In this document: piece after piece, positions 43,475 through 56,500 of the stretch
How positions within the stretch are numbered: the first letter of the stretch is position 1
Layout: each line of letters begins with the position of its first letter
Position numbers and translations under genes: made by a program
Notes under the pieces: model-generated
What the model saw: the letters and a program-made list of their open reading frames with translations, nothing else
Databases searched by the model: none
What the model was told of the DNA's origin: nothing
Origin: Polytrichum commune
Taxonomy: Eukaryota; Streptophyta; Polytrichopsida; Polytrichales; Polytrichaceae
Direction of reading: 5' to 3'
Length of the DNA: 64,000 nt
NCBI GenBank assembly: GCA_950295325.1
Contig: OX485807.1
Span: 36,546,440 to 36,610,439, forward strand

Positions 43475-45595
43475 GAAAATATGTGTGGTATCCAGGGAAA
43501 TGAAATTCTACATGGGTGCCACGTCATTCAAAACATGACTGAGGTAGATGGGTCCTATGTAGTTACTTACTCCAGCTACCCCACTTCTCCTTGAATATGA
43601 AACACACGATGAGTACGAGATGGTTAGCCATTCCAAATCAAAGGTCCTAGTTGTTCTCCTCCTAAATACCGGAGCTCATTTGAATGTCTTGTTCACTATC
43701 TAAGTGAAGGTTCACATGCTCGCTAAATTGTTATATTAGTCCCTTCAATTTTGTTGATTGTTGAGCATGTGGTCCAATCTCTTCCAAACACGTGTCTTTT
43801 TGGTATTACTATATTGATACTAGGGTGATTTCACCTAGGCATGAAGGTTCTTGGATGGTACACTCTAAACTCCATAGTATCACACCTACGGCAACCAAAG
43901 TGCATGTGATATTACGGAGTTTTGTAGTGTTAACATTGATGCATGATACTATAGAATTAGTGTAGCATGTGACATAATGGAATAACATAAAGGAGATGTG
44001 AGGACAATTTGAATTCATTCTCCTGTCACCTACGCTAGTGCAATCCACTCCACTTGGCGTTCCCGGGTGATGTGGCAGATGCATGCACCAACATTCAACA
44101 AGTGGAAGAAGAAGAAGAAAAAGAAGACATTTCATATGTTGACATATGGTGCAATGTGAAGGTGTGGGTTGACTTCCTTGGTGGTTTGCATTAATGACAA
44201 ATTTTGTGATATAAGGGAGAGAAACCCTAGGGTTTTGGGATATTAGAGGGTGTGTGACATTGTGGAGGTTGATATTACGGAGTTTAGGGTGTATATATGT
44301 AGATCCAAATGGTATAAAAAAAAGTCCTCAAATTTTGATACCCTTCGGGTTCAAATGATGTAGAATCCTCAATTTATGTACCTAAGTGGTATGAAAAGAA
44401 AGTGATACCATACCGACATTGCCAACTCAGGAGGTGGACTCTTCATTTGAAACTTAAATGACACGGGTGGGTCACTATGAAATTAAGACCCCTATATACA
44501 AGAAATTTAAAGGGGAAAACAAGTGTATATGTACTAACAACAAGCTAGGACATGGACTCATGTATCCAAATTATTGTGATAAATGCCTCCACTACATATA
44601 CAAAATACATATCATGAATTGTATAGCCTATATTGCACATGAAATCCTTTTTCACTTTCCAATGAAAAAGTCATTTTGATTCATAGCATGTAACTCAACG
44701 ACCGTATCAAACAAACAAAGACAAGAGAATACTAACTTAGCCACAAATCAGAGAGCATAACTCAAGGAAGCCCTTGAGTGCCCCAAAAGCCTTTAGTTTG
44801 TAAAAACCTAGAACCCAAACGCAAACCCTAACAAGAACATACATGGTAGTCATTAAGGACTACGACCACATGATAACATTGGATGAAAACATAAATTGGA
44901 TGAAAATGTAAATTGGATGAAAGTAAGACATATATTGTCAAATTTTCCCTAAATCGGAGGGCACCCTCTTGTACATCTACCTTTACTTCAATTAAATTAA
45001 TAACCTTTTTAAATGTATGCATTGGAGAAAAACAATGTCTCTCTCTTATGTATACTATGTACACTAGTGCTTCAAACAATACCCCTTCTTACACTCGCCT
45101 TAGTTTGTACGTGGTATGAAGCTTTCACCCCACCGATTGCCAATCATTGAGGGTAAAGCATTTCCTAAGGTGTGCTATAAATCTCAATTTCAAGGGCTTC
45201 TAGAGAGCTACAATAAAGGTAAGAAACTTGTGAGGCAATACTGAAGAATCTCATCCAAATGGTTGAATCTAAATATCAACTTTATCCTCATAGAATCAAT
45301 TTAGAAATAAAAGCTTTGAAGATTTATCATAGGTGATTATTCACCTCATTGTTTTTAGGACAAAGTTAACAAGAGTGGTTCATCTACAACTTGGTGAAAA
45401 GTTGCAAGCATAATAGATTATGTGTACAGTGTAGATGTATGGGATCAAAATCAAGGTTTTGCAATCAAACCCTACATTTTAGAGTTTAATTATAAAACAT
45501 ACCATGAGTTTTTAGGAGTACAAGGGTTCTTACTAAGGATAGGGGTGGCTTAAACCCAAGGCTTTAACCCAAATTCTCATGGAAAATCCTGGGGG
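43475..45595. other. Intergenic, no gene seen
   Basis: AT-rich, with no convincing coding block. The minus frame 43809-44135 starts like a signal peptide, but its leucine run comes from a GAA-type microsatellite (44105-44127), so I do not call it. Confidence 0.5.
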
Positions 45596-45785
45596 GGGTG
45601 GTCAAGTTAAGCCGCCTAAGGTTGGAGAGTACTTGGATGGGTGACCTTCCTAGCACTTGATTTATGGTGCACACTTCCACCTATGCTCCACCCAATCATA
45701 GTGGGCGTATCCGGGTGAACTGGATATATTCAACCAACTTGCATGTGGGAACCTAGGGACTTACAATTGGGGGAGGTAAGTGTCG
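45596..45785 (+). mobile_element. 5S-rRNA-derived SINE or 5S pseudogene
   Basis: AAGTTAAGC (45604-45612) is followed by TTGGAGAGTACTTGGATGGG and TGACC (45622-45646). This is the internal control region of 5S rRNA: box A, intermediate element and box C, in the right order and spacing. The 5' part of 5S is poorly matched, and after 45650 the sequence is not 5S. It runs through TCCACCCAATCATAGTGGG (45687-45705), a motif shared with the tRNA-derived SINE at 60369-60387. A 5S-headed SINE explains this best; ends and target duplications were not located. Confidence 0.6.
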
Positions 45786-48290
45786 GTTGGCTTGTCTATG
45801 CCCCATTCGAGATGTTAACCTTTGGAAAGAGGCAGTATTCTCGTAATGCTCGTTTCAAGATTACATATAAACTTTAGACTAACTCAAAGATCGATGCAAC
45901 ACCATACTTCACATTGGTGGCAACATTGGAGGCGTCTTTTATTCATTCATTCATTCTTTTTCTACTATAGAAATTGTTCCACATTGCCTTCCTTGCCAAC
46001 ATGTTTCAATCGCTGATCTTGAAGCCTTGATCATGACTTGGTGGTTGGCTAGTCCAGTGCCACCTGGCTTCCCAACATAAACTGAAGACCCCAATTGTTA
46101 TAGACCTTGGATTAACAAGACCAATGCCAAATTATGAGCCAAATTTCAAGCCAAAGCCTTGAAGCTCTTTGACATGAGCTTCAAAACTCTCACTAGCTTT
46201 TTGTGAATAAGGTCTAAACCAAGTGATGAGGTGCTTGCTCCGATTAATAAAGTTCCTCAACGCGGGATCAACCTCATAGTATGGTCCCACTTTGAGATAC
46301 ACTATGGATAACTCAAATACCAACTTTGTGATACACTACAGATAACACAAATGCCAAGTTTGAGTCGATATAACATCACATGTTGGAAGTGCTAGAGTGA
46401 CCCGTTATGTGCATGATAACCGCACAAATAATCTCTACATGTGGTGACAATAGGAAGGGGGTGGGCATTGGGCAACAATACCAATGTATGCAGAAGTTCG
46501 TATGGCTTAGGGAAGAAAAAAGAAGGAAAAGGGGGGGGGGTTGTTGTGATAGATAATGCCCAAGGAACATGGCGTTCTGCAAATAATGGGCCTCCCAAGG
46601 GTTGCAACCCAAGGACATGCTATTATTCATGGATTGCCTTGGTCATTGGGCATTATCAAGTGTAAAGGTCGGGATCAGAGTTAAACCATCAAATGTTTGT
46701 GGCTCTCCTATGTTCCACGGCAAGCAATTACAATGTGTAAGGTGGCCGTTCCTAACCAACCAAATCTTGAACCAGAGCTATATGAAAAAGCACATTTCTC
46801 TTTGCACAAATCTATTGTTGTACACATGCGTGGCTATCTACATGCTACATATGACAATATCTAGAATATAATGATTCTTCTAACATTCCGTCTCCTACTC
46901 TAGAGTCTACACCACTTACATTTTCACCTACCCGCTTACCAAATTCATAATGTCATTTCATGTGCAAGATAGGATACGGGTTAGAGGTCTCCACATTTCC
47001 ACCCTCCTATGCGGAAAGTCCTCCACCAACCCACCAACTAAATCTTTTTGGAACACTTTACGACGATGAAGGTCTAGAGTAGCTTGATTGCGTATAATTC
47101 TTCCACGTGAACATGCCATCAAATTTGCGTACACTTTCAAACTCTAGATAACTAGTAATGTTCAATTGTGTTGCATTAGAAATACACAAGATGCATAAAA
47201 TGGAGATTAGGTTCCGCCCCCTTCAACAATGTACTTCTCTTTCTTTCAATTATTGGATTTGCACTAAACGTAGTCTACATTATGCCCCCCCCCCCCCCTT
47301 GATTGCTTACATGCAAGCTCTTCAATGTACTATTTGTTCCCAGTTTCCTTATTTATAACATGTGTCGAACACTTTTTCTAGTTTATGCCCATTCAAGATG
47401 TATTGTTGGTTCAACATGTGTATATTCTATACCACTGTTTAATTTGTACTACTTAAAGCTATTATTGACCTTTTAACCTTGATAATCAGCATCTATCCAG
47501 CCACTAGCTCTACACAATTAGAGGTTGATACCAAAGTGATTTATCTCATAATTGTGGAAATGGCTAGTACAGTATACGTGTGACAATGCAATTGTCGACA
47601 AAGTAGTCAAAAGATCCGAGATGATGCTTACGTTCTCAACTAAAAAGCCCTAATTCAATGACTTTCTTCTTATTGGGACAACTATATCTATGCGGTATAT
47701 GGTTTGGTGTGGTGCCAAAACAACATGTGTTCAAAAGAGATGGCATTGTGTGTTCAAAATAGGGTAACCCTAATAAGCTCAACAATCAACATAATTGAGG
47801 GAACTTATATGACCATGCAATAAGCTATTGGAATCTTGAAGTTGGTAATGAATAAGATATTCATATGAACTTTCAGATTTATGAGGAAAGTGGTTACAAT
47901 GTCGATATGGATTCGCTAGCCATCTCAAACTAATCACGTGTTTAGGGTCCTAGGAGAAGTGGATTGGTTGGGAAAATAACCATTAATGGCTTATTTTAAA
48001 TGATTTTAACCAAAGACAACATCAAAATCTCCCAATTATGGTTGCTTCACACTATGGCCGTCCAAGTTGAGAGGCCGTGGGATTGAATGGCCAAACTTTG
48101 TTGAGAGTCCAAATAAATGGGTTGAAAATAGCCAATAAAAACATGAATTAGAGCCTTTGGTTGGGCATAGTGTGAAGTTTCCAAAGGCCAAGGCCAATGT
48201 CCAAACACATGCCTAAGGAAGAAGGAGCATCCCACTTTCTTCCCTACCCTAAACAACCCCTCCAATCTAAACAACCAAGATCTTGTCAAG
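45786..48290. other. Intergenic, mostly unassigned; includes repeat C
   Basis: No gene recognised. 47690-47965 is a copy of dispersed repeat C. A cytosine run lies at 47285-47299. Confidence 0.5.
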
Positions 48291-48318
48291 TATATATATA
48301 TATATATATATATATATT
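48291..48318. repeat. (TA)n microsatellite
   Basis: About 13 consecutive TA dinucleotides. Confidence 0.95.
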
Positions 48319-48616
48319 TAGTTTTAAAAAAATCGACAACCTCTCAACCATACTTTGGGTTTCCATTCTTGTGTGACCCAAACTTCCTTCGAGAGTTCGT
48401 CGCTTAAGTCAAAAAGTACTACCATGTAGGCATTTTGGAGAGTTATGACCTTTGGACTTTGGCCTCTAGTGTGAAGGATCGAGAAGGTGAATTCTTGGTT
48501 TCTTGCAATCTAATTGGTGGAAATCGATGGCCTCTCGACCTTCGACCATAGTGTGAAGCAACCCTTAGTATAAAGAAGTCTAATCAGGATGAATCGGCCC
48601 TCAACCTTGTATGCAG

Positions 48617-49238
48617 AGCCCTACATTGGGTGCCCATACCCATGCCCACCCATGACCATGGGTTTTGGGTGGGCATGGGTGGGCATGGGTGGGCATGGGC
48701 ACGACGTCTATGTACGATGAGTTTGAGGATGAGTTAGAAGAGATTCATGACAATGGGGCTGAGATTGTAGTTGTTAGCAACTTTGACGCACGTATTGAGC
48801 TTGTGTTCAGTATGTATGAGACATACAAGGTCACTGATCTCGAAAAAAATGAGATCATTGCAGCGGTGAGCTTAGCATTGCCAATGAATTAGGATACCAC
48901 TGCTAAATTCAGTATTCTCTTGTGGTGGAAGCTGAAAGGAACCCCCACATTCCCCATCATGTCGCGCATGGCGCGTTCGGTTTTGTGCATTCCTGCATCC
49001 AACTCCAAATCGGAGTCAAACTTCTCGGATGCAGGGAATACACTAACCAAGAAGCGCTCCGGGCTGAAGCCAACGATAGTGAACGACCTTTTATTTGTCC
49101 GATCCAACCAAGACTTGGTGTAGGCGGGTAATACACATTACACAATTTTTGAATATATGGTCGCAATTTGAATAGCATGGGTGGGCACGGGTGGGCATAA
49201 GTCGCTGCTGATGGGCATGGTCTGGGTATGGGTGCAAT
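48617..49238 (+). mobile_element. Remnant hAT element with transposase C-terminus
   Basis: An open frame from about 48708 (MYDEFEDELEEIHDNG) reaches an in-frame TAG (48890-48892). It then continues in the same frame into FSILLWWKLKGTPTFPIMSR, IPASNSKSESNFSDAGNTLT and RSGLKPTIVNDLL, ending at 49123. This is the hAT dimerisation domain (WW, P-x-L/M-S-R-A, S-E-x-x-F-S-x-x-G). The sequences just outside (48630-48700 and 49170-49232) carry GGGTGGGCATGGGT-type repeats. An outer GTGCCCATACCC/GGGTATGGGTGC pair may be the decayed TIRs. The DDE catalytic core is missing. Confidence 0.8.
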
Positions 49239-50489
49239 TTTAAAGGAAAATGTTGGACTTTGCTTGTATGGAACTTGTTTTCACTATAACACCTTCATCT
49301 AAGATGAATGAGTTCACATAGACGCCACAAATTCCTAGCCGCTTATCATAGAGGTAGGCACATACCTCTATATTCTTCTTGCATCTTCACCCATACGATT
49401 GTAATCGATAGATACCCAATCAAGACTCCAAGTTCAATCTCACATGCCTCCGAGCATCGTGTACCGCAAATTCATTGATTGGCCAATAATGCCGTGTGTC
49501 TAGGATCATTGTTGTTGCCTTTGGAGAAGTATGGAGCATACTCATTATTCTTGATGCCACAAGTCACCATGGCCCATAACTTAAGTGGGGTGCAGTGTAA
49601 GCGACACCAAAAGCAATTTGTACCTACCAATGAGTCAGTTGACATAATAATTTGACGGGCCATGCTTTAATGCATGTCATCGCATCCACTCTGGCGATTA
49701 GTCTTATTAAGTTAGTCTTTAGTGCTAAGCCTTCAATAAATAAATTGAAATGGGCTCTGGTAGTCTTATTGCCGACGTGATTAAGGGCCCGTTTGGGGCA
49801 CTTCACAGTTCACACACGAGCCAAGAGCTGTGACCATGAAATTGTGAGAGCCCAAATGAAAGTGTCCAAAGGCCGTCCCAAGGCATCTTCAAAATCATGT
49901 AGTGTGGTCATGGACCTTCAAGTGTAGTGTGAAATCATATGTGACTGGGCCCTTAACTAAATGCTATTTCAATGAATTTTTATTCATGCAAGTCTTCACG
50001 CATGATAAAAATCAAATAAATCAACGGTTGCGAGCGTTCGGAGTGTCATGGTCTCCCGGTTTTGTGTCAGGCCTACCTCCAAGAAGTGGTTTTTGAAAAG
50101 AGTCCAAGTGACCATGAACCACGATCCATTCGATATCATGTAGAAATCCACGCAGACTTTACATCATCTTGCATTCATATACTCCGTTGGTCCCTCAAGC
50201 GCAGTGTGAAGCGAACTTGGACCAGCTCCGCCTTTTGTACCAATGGGAGTGCTTGAAGTGTGATGTCACGGGTTCTCAGTCTTGTGTGTGAAGTGGCTCT
50301 AAGTACTCAACCTATGAAGTTCGTTCTCATTCAAAACTAGGTAATGCATATTGCATCTCTTTCACCCACTTTAGACGTTGGTTGAAATTGAATCGATATG
50401 TTGCATTGTGCACTAGAATCAAATTTATGGTAAGATTGTTCCCAAGGAAAGAGAAGATGTTCTTCCCACTAAATGATGTTATGTTGGTG
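49239..50489. other. Intergenic, no gene seen
   Basis: A MITE-like GGGCCCGTTTGGGGCAC motif occurs at 49786, without a matching inverted end. No coding block recognised. Confidence 0.45.
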
Positions 50490-51070
50490 AGTTTCGGTAC
50501 ATAATGAAAATACTCTACTAAATAATGTATTTAGTGTCACCAAAAATTCTTTTTGTGTTGCTCAAAACTAATTGTGAACCACCCATATAGTGTCACTAAC
50601 ATTTAATGTATACCAAAATTTTATTTGTGATCCCTTGTAAAAGCAACAAATTGGGTACTGTAGATTTAAAGGTTTTGCAAATCATGTCATTGAGTAAGTG
50701 AATTCTCATCTAAATTTCAATCATCCACGACAATGTTTCATTACACAATGTTAGCTAGCTGAATACACCAAACTTTGTTTCACTACCTGACATGGATTTC
50801 ATCCAAATTTGAATCATCCATGACAATACTATGGTAAACTTAGTCATAATAAAATGTTGTTAGAAAAGTTACCACAACGACATAAAATACCATATGGCAC
50901 TAATTACAATACTTGGTGTAGTTGTTTGTACCCAAAGATAAAATACTATGAAACATAACATATTAGTGAATTCCATTTTATGATAACCTTATTGCACTGA
51001 TTATCCTTTTTAGTGCATGTGGTGCCAATTTCCGAAAACACACACTATTATGCCAAATCTTAAAATTAGT
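50490..51070 (+). repeat. Dispersed repeat A, copy 1
   Basis: It has ordered blocks TGCTCAAAACTA-TTGTGAACCAC, CCTTGTAAAAGC, TGTAGATTTA, TTTCAATCATCCA-GACAAT, GAATACACCAAAC and GTTACCACAACGACATAAAA. The same order occurs at 59840-60175 and 62690-63110, and inverted pieces at 7985-8170 and 29090-29240. The 3' end (TTATGCCAAATCTTAAAATTA) also matches 13900-13958, just outside the CACTA terminus. No coding capacity seen. Confidence 0.65.
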
Positions 51071-52079
51071 GAATGTCGATGTTTATACTGAGTGATACTA
51101 AATTCATGAATACAAGCTCAATTACCATATATTTTAAGAATATTAGTGTGTGCTCTAAGGTTCTTTGAAGCTTAAGGTTGCAACTCTAAGAATCAATGTG
51201 GATGGTGCAGCAACAACGACAACTTCAGGTCTTGTAAAATGGCATGATAGCATTGGGAAAGGACCACCAAGCAAATCTAGGAGTAAATGAGCGTGAAGCG
51301 GTGAGACACTTCGGGCTCTTGAAACCCTAGATCTTGACACTAATTTCAAATCATAAAGAATTCTAGTATCATCTTCATTAATTTCCCACACGCATATTTG
51401 CCAACCCTCACTGAATGGAATAATCAGTGAAGTTGTGCATACATTTTTTTCTTTAAAAGAAAATCACAAAGGAAATGTTGACATCTTAAGACACACATTT
51501 GGGCCATTCTTCACAAGTAGGAAGACATTTCTCGGGACCCTCCAAGAATGTCTCGGGCCAAGGCACTTCCATGTGCTGACAGGCTCGACCCTCAAATTCC
51601 AGAAGGATTTATATTACAGCCCTCCCAATATTTCTAAAACAAAACAGAAAATTACTCATAGAGCTTGTTATTACCAATATTGTAGCATGGCCCTCATCTG
51701 GTAACAACGCTATTGTTATTATTTGCATCGAAGTGAATCATTGTGTGTGGATTGTTCACTTTAGAAACTCAATGCAAGTCGCTTGGATGTTGATTCCGTA
51801 ACATATTTGTCATGACTAGATTGTTCTTATGTGGATGTGATCGGTTTCACATGGTACACTCAAGGGCCGATTTACCAAGGCTTTGGAGGATAACTAACTT
51901 CCGTTGTGTTGACGGGAATATTCAAATTAAATGGTTTGGTTGTACAGCACAATTAAATGCCTTAGATCATGTACTACAATCCAAATGGTTAGGAGCCCAG
52001 CCGAAACTGTGGGAGATTCTGACCTCTGTATCTGAAACTGGCATCAGTTAACTTCCCCTCAATTGTTGCCACGTGGTCC
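51071..52079. other. Intergenic, no gene seen
   Basis: Open frames such as 51435-51704 and 51812-52051 show no recognisable motif or splice context. Confidence 0.45.
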
Positions 52080-52490
52080 TCCTACATTGGTTGAGACCAC
52101 TTGAATCCCATCTGTGAGCTAATAAACACGACTTATAACGCCCTCCACAGCAAACTAAAATGATGAATTGACACGGTTTGAGAATGGTTCAAGGAGAGGG
52201 GCAAATACCTACTAAGGCAGCAGTGCCCAATTCTGTTACTTATCTGAATCGGACACTTTTATTTGAGTGGTATTGTGGTTAGGTGTGGATCCAAGAATGG
52301 ACACCAAAAATGGCATGTTTTTGAAAGAGATCAGACTACGTATTCAGAATATGTTAAACTCACAATTGGGGGAACCTATGTGACTATTTAATGAACACAA
52401 GAATCTCCACTTTCATAATGAATCATATGTGCTCCAAAAATTATGAGGAAATTGGCTGTGGCCTCGATTTGGATTTGCTAACAACTGGGA
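52080..52490. repeat. Dispersed repeat C, copy 3
   Basis: Counterpart of 34070-34670 and 47690-47965. GAGACCACTTGAATCCCA starts it and TTTGGATTTGCTAACAACT ends it. It lies just downstream of TIM44. Confidence 0.55.
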
Positions 52491-53595
52491 TTGGGTATAG
52501 GATCTAACCCCCCAACCCCCTTCTTTTTGAACAGAATACCTTCAGAATAACAGAAAACAAAAAACGATGCTGAGGGATGTCCTTTACTAGTTCATGGATG
52601 GCAAACCCTTTTATGCAATCAAGATCTACAGGAATACTACAGAAAGTATATACATAGTACCTAGTAGCTCTAGAAATGTGTCTAGGACAAGGGCCTTGTC
52701 TCAGTACAATGTATTACTAAAGTCACAGATTCATGACAACATCTGTACAGTTAGTTCTGGTAGAACTCTGAGTGATACGGTTCCAAATAGCGACATATGA
52801 GTCATAGACAGCTTCAAAGGTCTGCAATAAAAGTTTCAACCTGAACCCTCTCCAAACAAGAGCATCTAGAAAATGTCCAAATTGCCGGTTGCTGCACATC
52901 TAAGGACAGACAACGTTTTGCTATGCACCACAAACAAAATAAAAGTACACATCCTCTATGCCAAAGGCATCAGTCATATGCATACAGCCCAGCAAAATAA
53001 ATAAAATAAGAAATATATTGACAAAAGGGGGACTTGAGTAATCACAGAAGAAATGTGTGTCCCACTTTAAGTAGGCTTATTTTTATCAAAATGGAAGGCT
53101 TCCTATATCTCTTCAAACCAAAAGAGATATTTTAACCAGTACACACATCCTCTAAAGAATAACTCTACCAACACACAGAGGTAGTAACCTTCAGTGGTGG
53201 AACCCTACAAGTAAAACTCTCTATTGTCCTGGCCTATGTCGACACTTGAGCCCCTCCCTTCATCACCTGCAGAGGGAAGCAGCCAAAGTTGGAAACTACT
53301 GAGCCCCCATGCGGTCATTGTCATTGTGCTTAGAGTATGGATGTCAGGCTTTGCAGTGGCCAGAATCTTGAAGCTTTCCCGCAGAAAAGACTCTGCAATC
53401 AGAAGTATTCTAGGTACAGGGCAAGCAAATAATAACATTTGATTATTTGCAATCAGTACCTATTCTCCAGCTGAGTTAGTATGGACAGTCAGTAACTGAC
53501 TAAGAATTGGATCAAAATTTGCTCTCAGGGAAGGAGAGACAACTCAATCAGCAAGAATTAAAAGTAGGGAAGAGGTTTAAGAGGGCCCCTGAAAT

Positions 53596-56500
53596 CTAAA
53601 TTATAGCCTGCATGCCAGCCTGCTGCATTTCTCGTAGCTTCCAGTGCGCCTGGTAGTCTCCTGGTTCATTTTCATCTGGGCTGACTAGTTGCATAGCCCA
53701 TGCATAGTATACAGTGTGGATGTCGTCCTGCACAAGAGTAATAGACAGATATTAGTGCACCCAGGTAACCTTCAAGGACATATATATAAGCATCGGCTAC
53801 TGCATTCAAATACTGAAATCTAAATTAAAAGGAACATAACATACCTTTCCCCCTTCAATGATGTTGCCACCTTTGTCTCGTGCACAGTGGATCTGTTGGG
53901 TTCGAAACTGTTCAGGGCAAGAAGAAAGTCAAAATCAGAAAAGCAAAGTTCACTTGGTCACAGCCAAAACCAATCCAGAATGGTCAAATTTGCATGCAAA
54001 GCAATTGAATACAACAGACTGATTCATCAATTAAGTATAAACCATGTATTTGGTGCAATAAAACTTGCCATGTACTTCTGTTCAACTAATGTGTTTACCA
54101 GCATCAGATTGGTATCGACCTTGGAAAGACCTTACATTACTGATTATTACTAAGCGGGAATAATTTCAGGTGCTTTTGAATGTCATCAATGCTACCTAAT
54201 ATAATTCCATAACCCGAATATGGCACTTGGTTCTTGTGATAGCACTCACAACGTTTCACCTCAAAATAAAGCTTACATGATGTACCAGCAACAATGCATT
54301 TTTGAGTACATGACCTCAGCTGCAAGTAACTACTGTATGTATGAGTTCTAAGAAATACGACCCTAAAAGATTTGTATCACAACTACTGGCTCTAGAGTAC
54401 CCTGAAAATGTGCTCTAGAATTACAACAAAATCAGATGCAAATTTTGTGCACTGACCTGACCCTAAAAGTGAATCAAGGACACCTCTGCATTTTAGTGCA
54501 TATAAAGGCAATAAAGCTATCCTACAACCAAACTAAGTGTTGAGCAAAAAACACATTCATGTGAAGGTAGTGGGAGGTAAATTCTCACAGAAACAATGAT
54601 GATGGGTGAGTTGCCAAGCAGCTTTGTTTCCTTAATTTCAACATCAGAAATGTGCAAAATCTGTTCAAGGATCCAAATGTCACTACATTAGATTTTTGAT
54701 AGAAGGTATACATGTCTAAGCAAAGTCTTCAGGGTTAGTTGTTAATTGAGCAGATCTAAAAGAACCACAAAAATATCATATATACAGGTATACAAGACCA
54801 TTTGAGCTTTACCTTGTTATCCATGTAGATGCCTTGGCTTTCTAACGCTCTTCTCTCTGCGCGACATCGTTCTACAACCTCCCTAAAACACTTTTTATTT
54901 AAAATGGCCAAATCCCCCTGGTGCACAATAAGATAACAAATGTGTGTGAGTGGAACACAAATATGAGAACAGAAATTCCTAGTCAACAAACACCAAAACT
55001 TTTTGACAGCCGAATTCCTGACAATGATCCAGCTTTACAAAACACCTTACCTTTAGATAAGCTCGAAGAATTGGTCTTATATCTTCTTGAATCTCAGCAA
55101 GGAACTCTGAGTGTGTAAATGATCTGCCAAAAGCCCAAAGCATTAGACACATCAGGAGACACATATCATGATCCTGCTCAGACAAAGGTACAAATATGCT
55201 CATTGATTAAGAGCCAGCATTTCACACAGTTAGTTCAGACAACCAAAAGGTTCCAGAATTCAATGGCCTGCAAAATTGCTATTTGTAAACTCAAAAATAA
55301 AGCCTGTGATGACGCCAGTCTTCTGAAAAGGACTTGTAAAGATTACTAGATTATATCAATGCTGAGAAGACAAAGGTACTCTTGATGTTTATGATTTATC
55401 ACATACGGATCATGGCGACGAATCTCTCGCATCGCAACTGCAGTAGCAGTTTCACCAAATATTGACTCGTTCAAACTGCATGACATGGAGAGAGATTTGT
55501 GAGTGATCTACAAATTTGCAAGTTATCAACAACCAGTAATTGCAGATTTTGATGTACAAAGAAGTTTATTATTACAAAACAGTTCAGAAACACAACAAAA
55601 GACTGCTATCACTTTTACGCAAGTGGTTTTGCAATAGGTGCTCAAGGTATAGCACCAATAGAATCAATTACCTAGTGTCATGAATAAGAGTAATGTGATA
55701 ACCAGATGCAATACCATAACAGGATTAACAGGTCAACTTCTTAAATCTACCAAAAGACAAATTTAAAAAATACAAATTCTACATACTCTTGAATTTTGTG
55801 CACTACAGGACTGTCGCTTGTCTCCCATCTTTCCCGCAAGTCTTCTGCCAACTGATGGAACCCACCAAGATATATTTTGGTTTACAAAAAAAGAAATATC
55901 TCTGGTCACTACATCCTGATCAGTCACAGTGTGAAGAGAAAAATTGCATTAACAGATTTCCAAACTTGTGATTTGAGAAAATATACTGTTGGAACAGAAT
56001 AAATGGACTTCTGATCTCCTCAACCCTTCACATCTGTATATACAGATATTTCATGTGCTCTTTTCCCTAACCTCCAAACCTCAACAAATACACGATAGCT
56101 CAAACCATCATGACTAACTATGCCATACCCAGAACTTAGAGATGCTCAACTGTGTTCACCATTATCACCACTTCCACATGGGTGCACACCTCAACTGGGC
56201 ATATTGAATTTATCTCAACTCAGAGTGTAAATGATTACTTTAAAAGGGCAATACTCCGGAAACTTACTTCTTGACCTTTCGTCACCACTGGATGCTCAGT
56301 CACGTGTCTGATCCGCTTGAAGGCTGGGTGTGACCTTGCCTGGATTTAATACACAAATTAGTGTCCAATTTACAATTTACATATCCTCAACAGAGGAACC
56401 CTTCATTTCTAAATGTACAGAAACTGTGTAAGCCAAGGACTATCAGGCGATTGATGAGAGGCAGAGAACAATGTCTACCTCCCAACTATGTCTCATGAAG

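Noticed and set aside
43809-44135. Possible small secreted protein with leucine-rich signal
   Set aside because: The leucine run comes from a GAA-type microsatellite; no conserved motif or gene structure.
45596-45660. Functional 5S rRNA gene
   Set aside because: The 5' third of 5S is not conserved and the 3' end diverges; no tandem array.
49786-50300. MITE starting GGGCCCGTTTGG
   Set aside because: No inverted end or target duplication was found.
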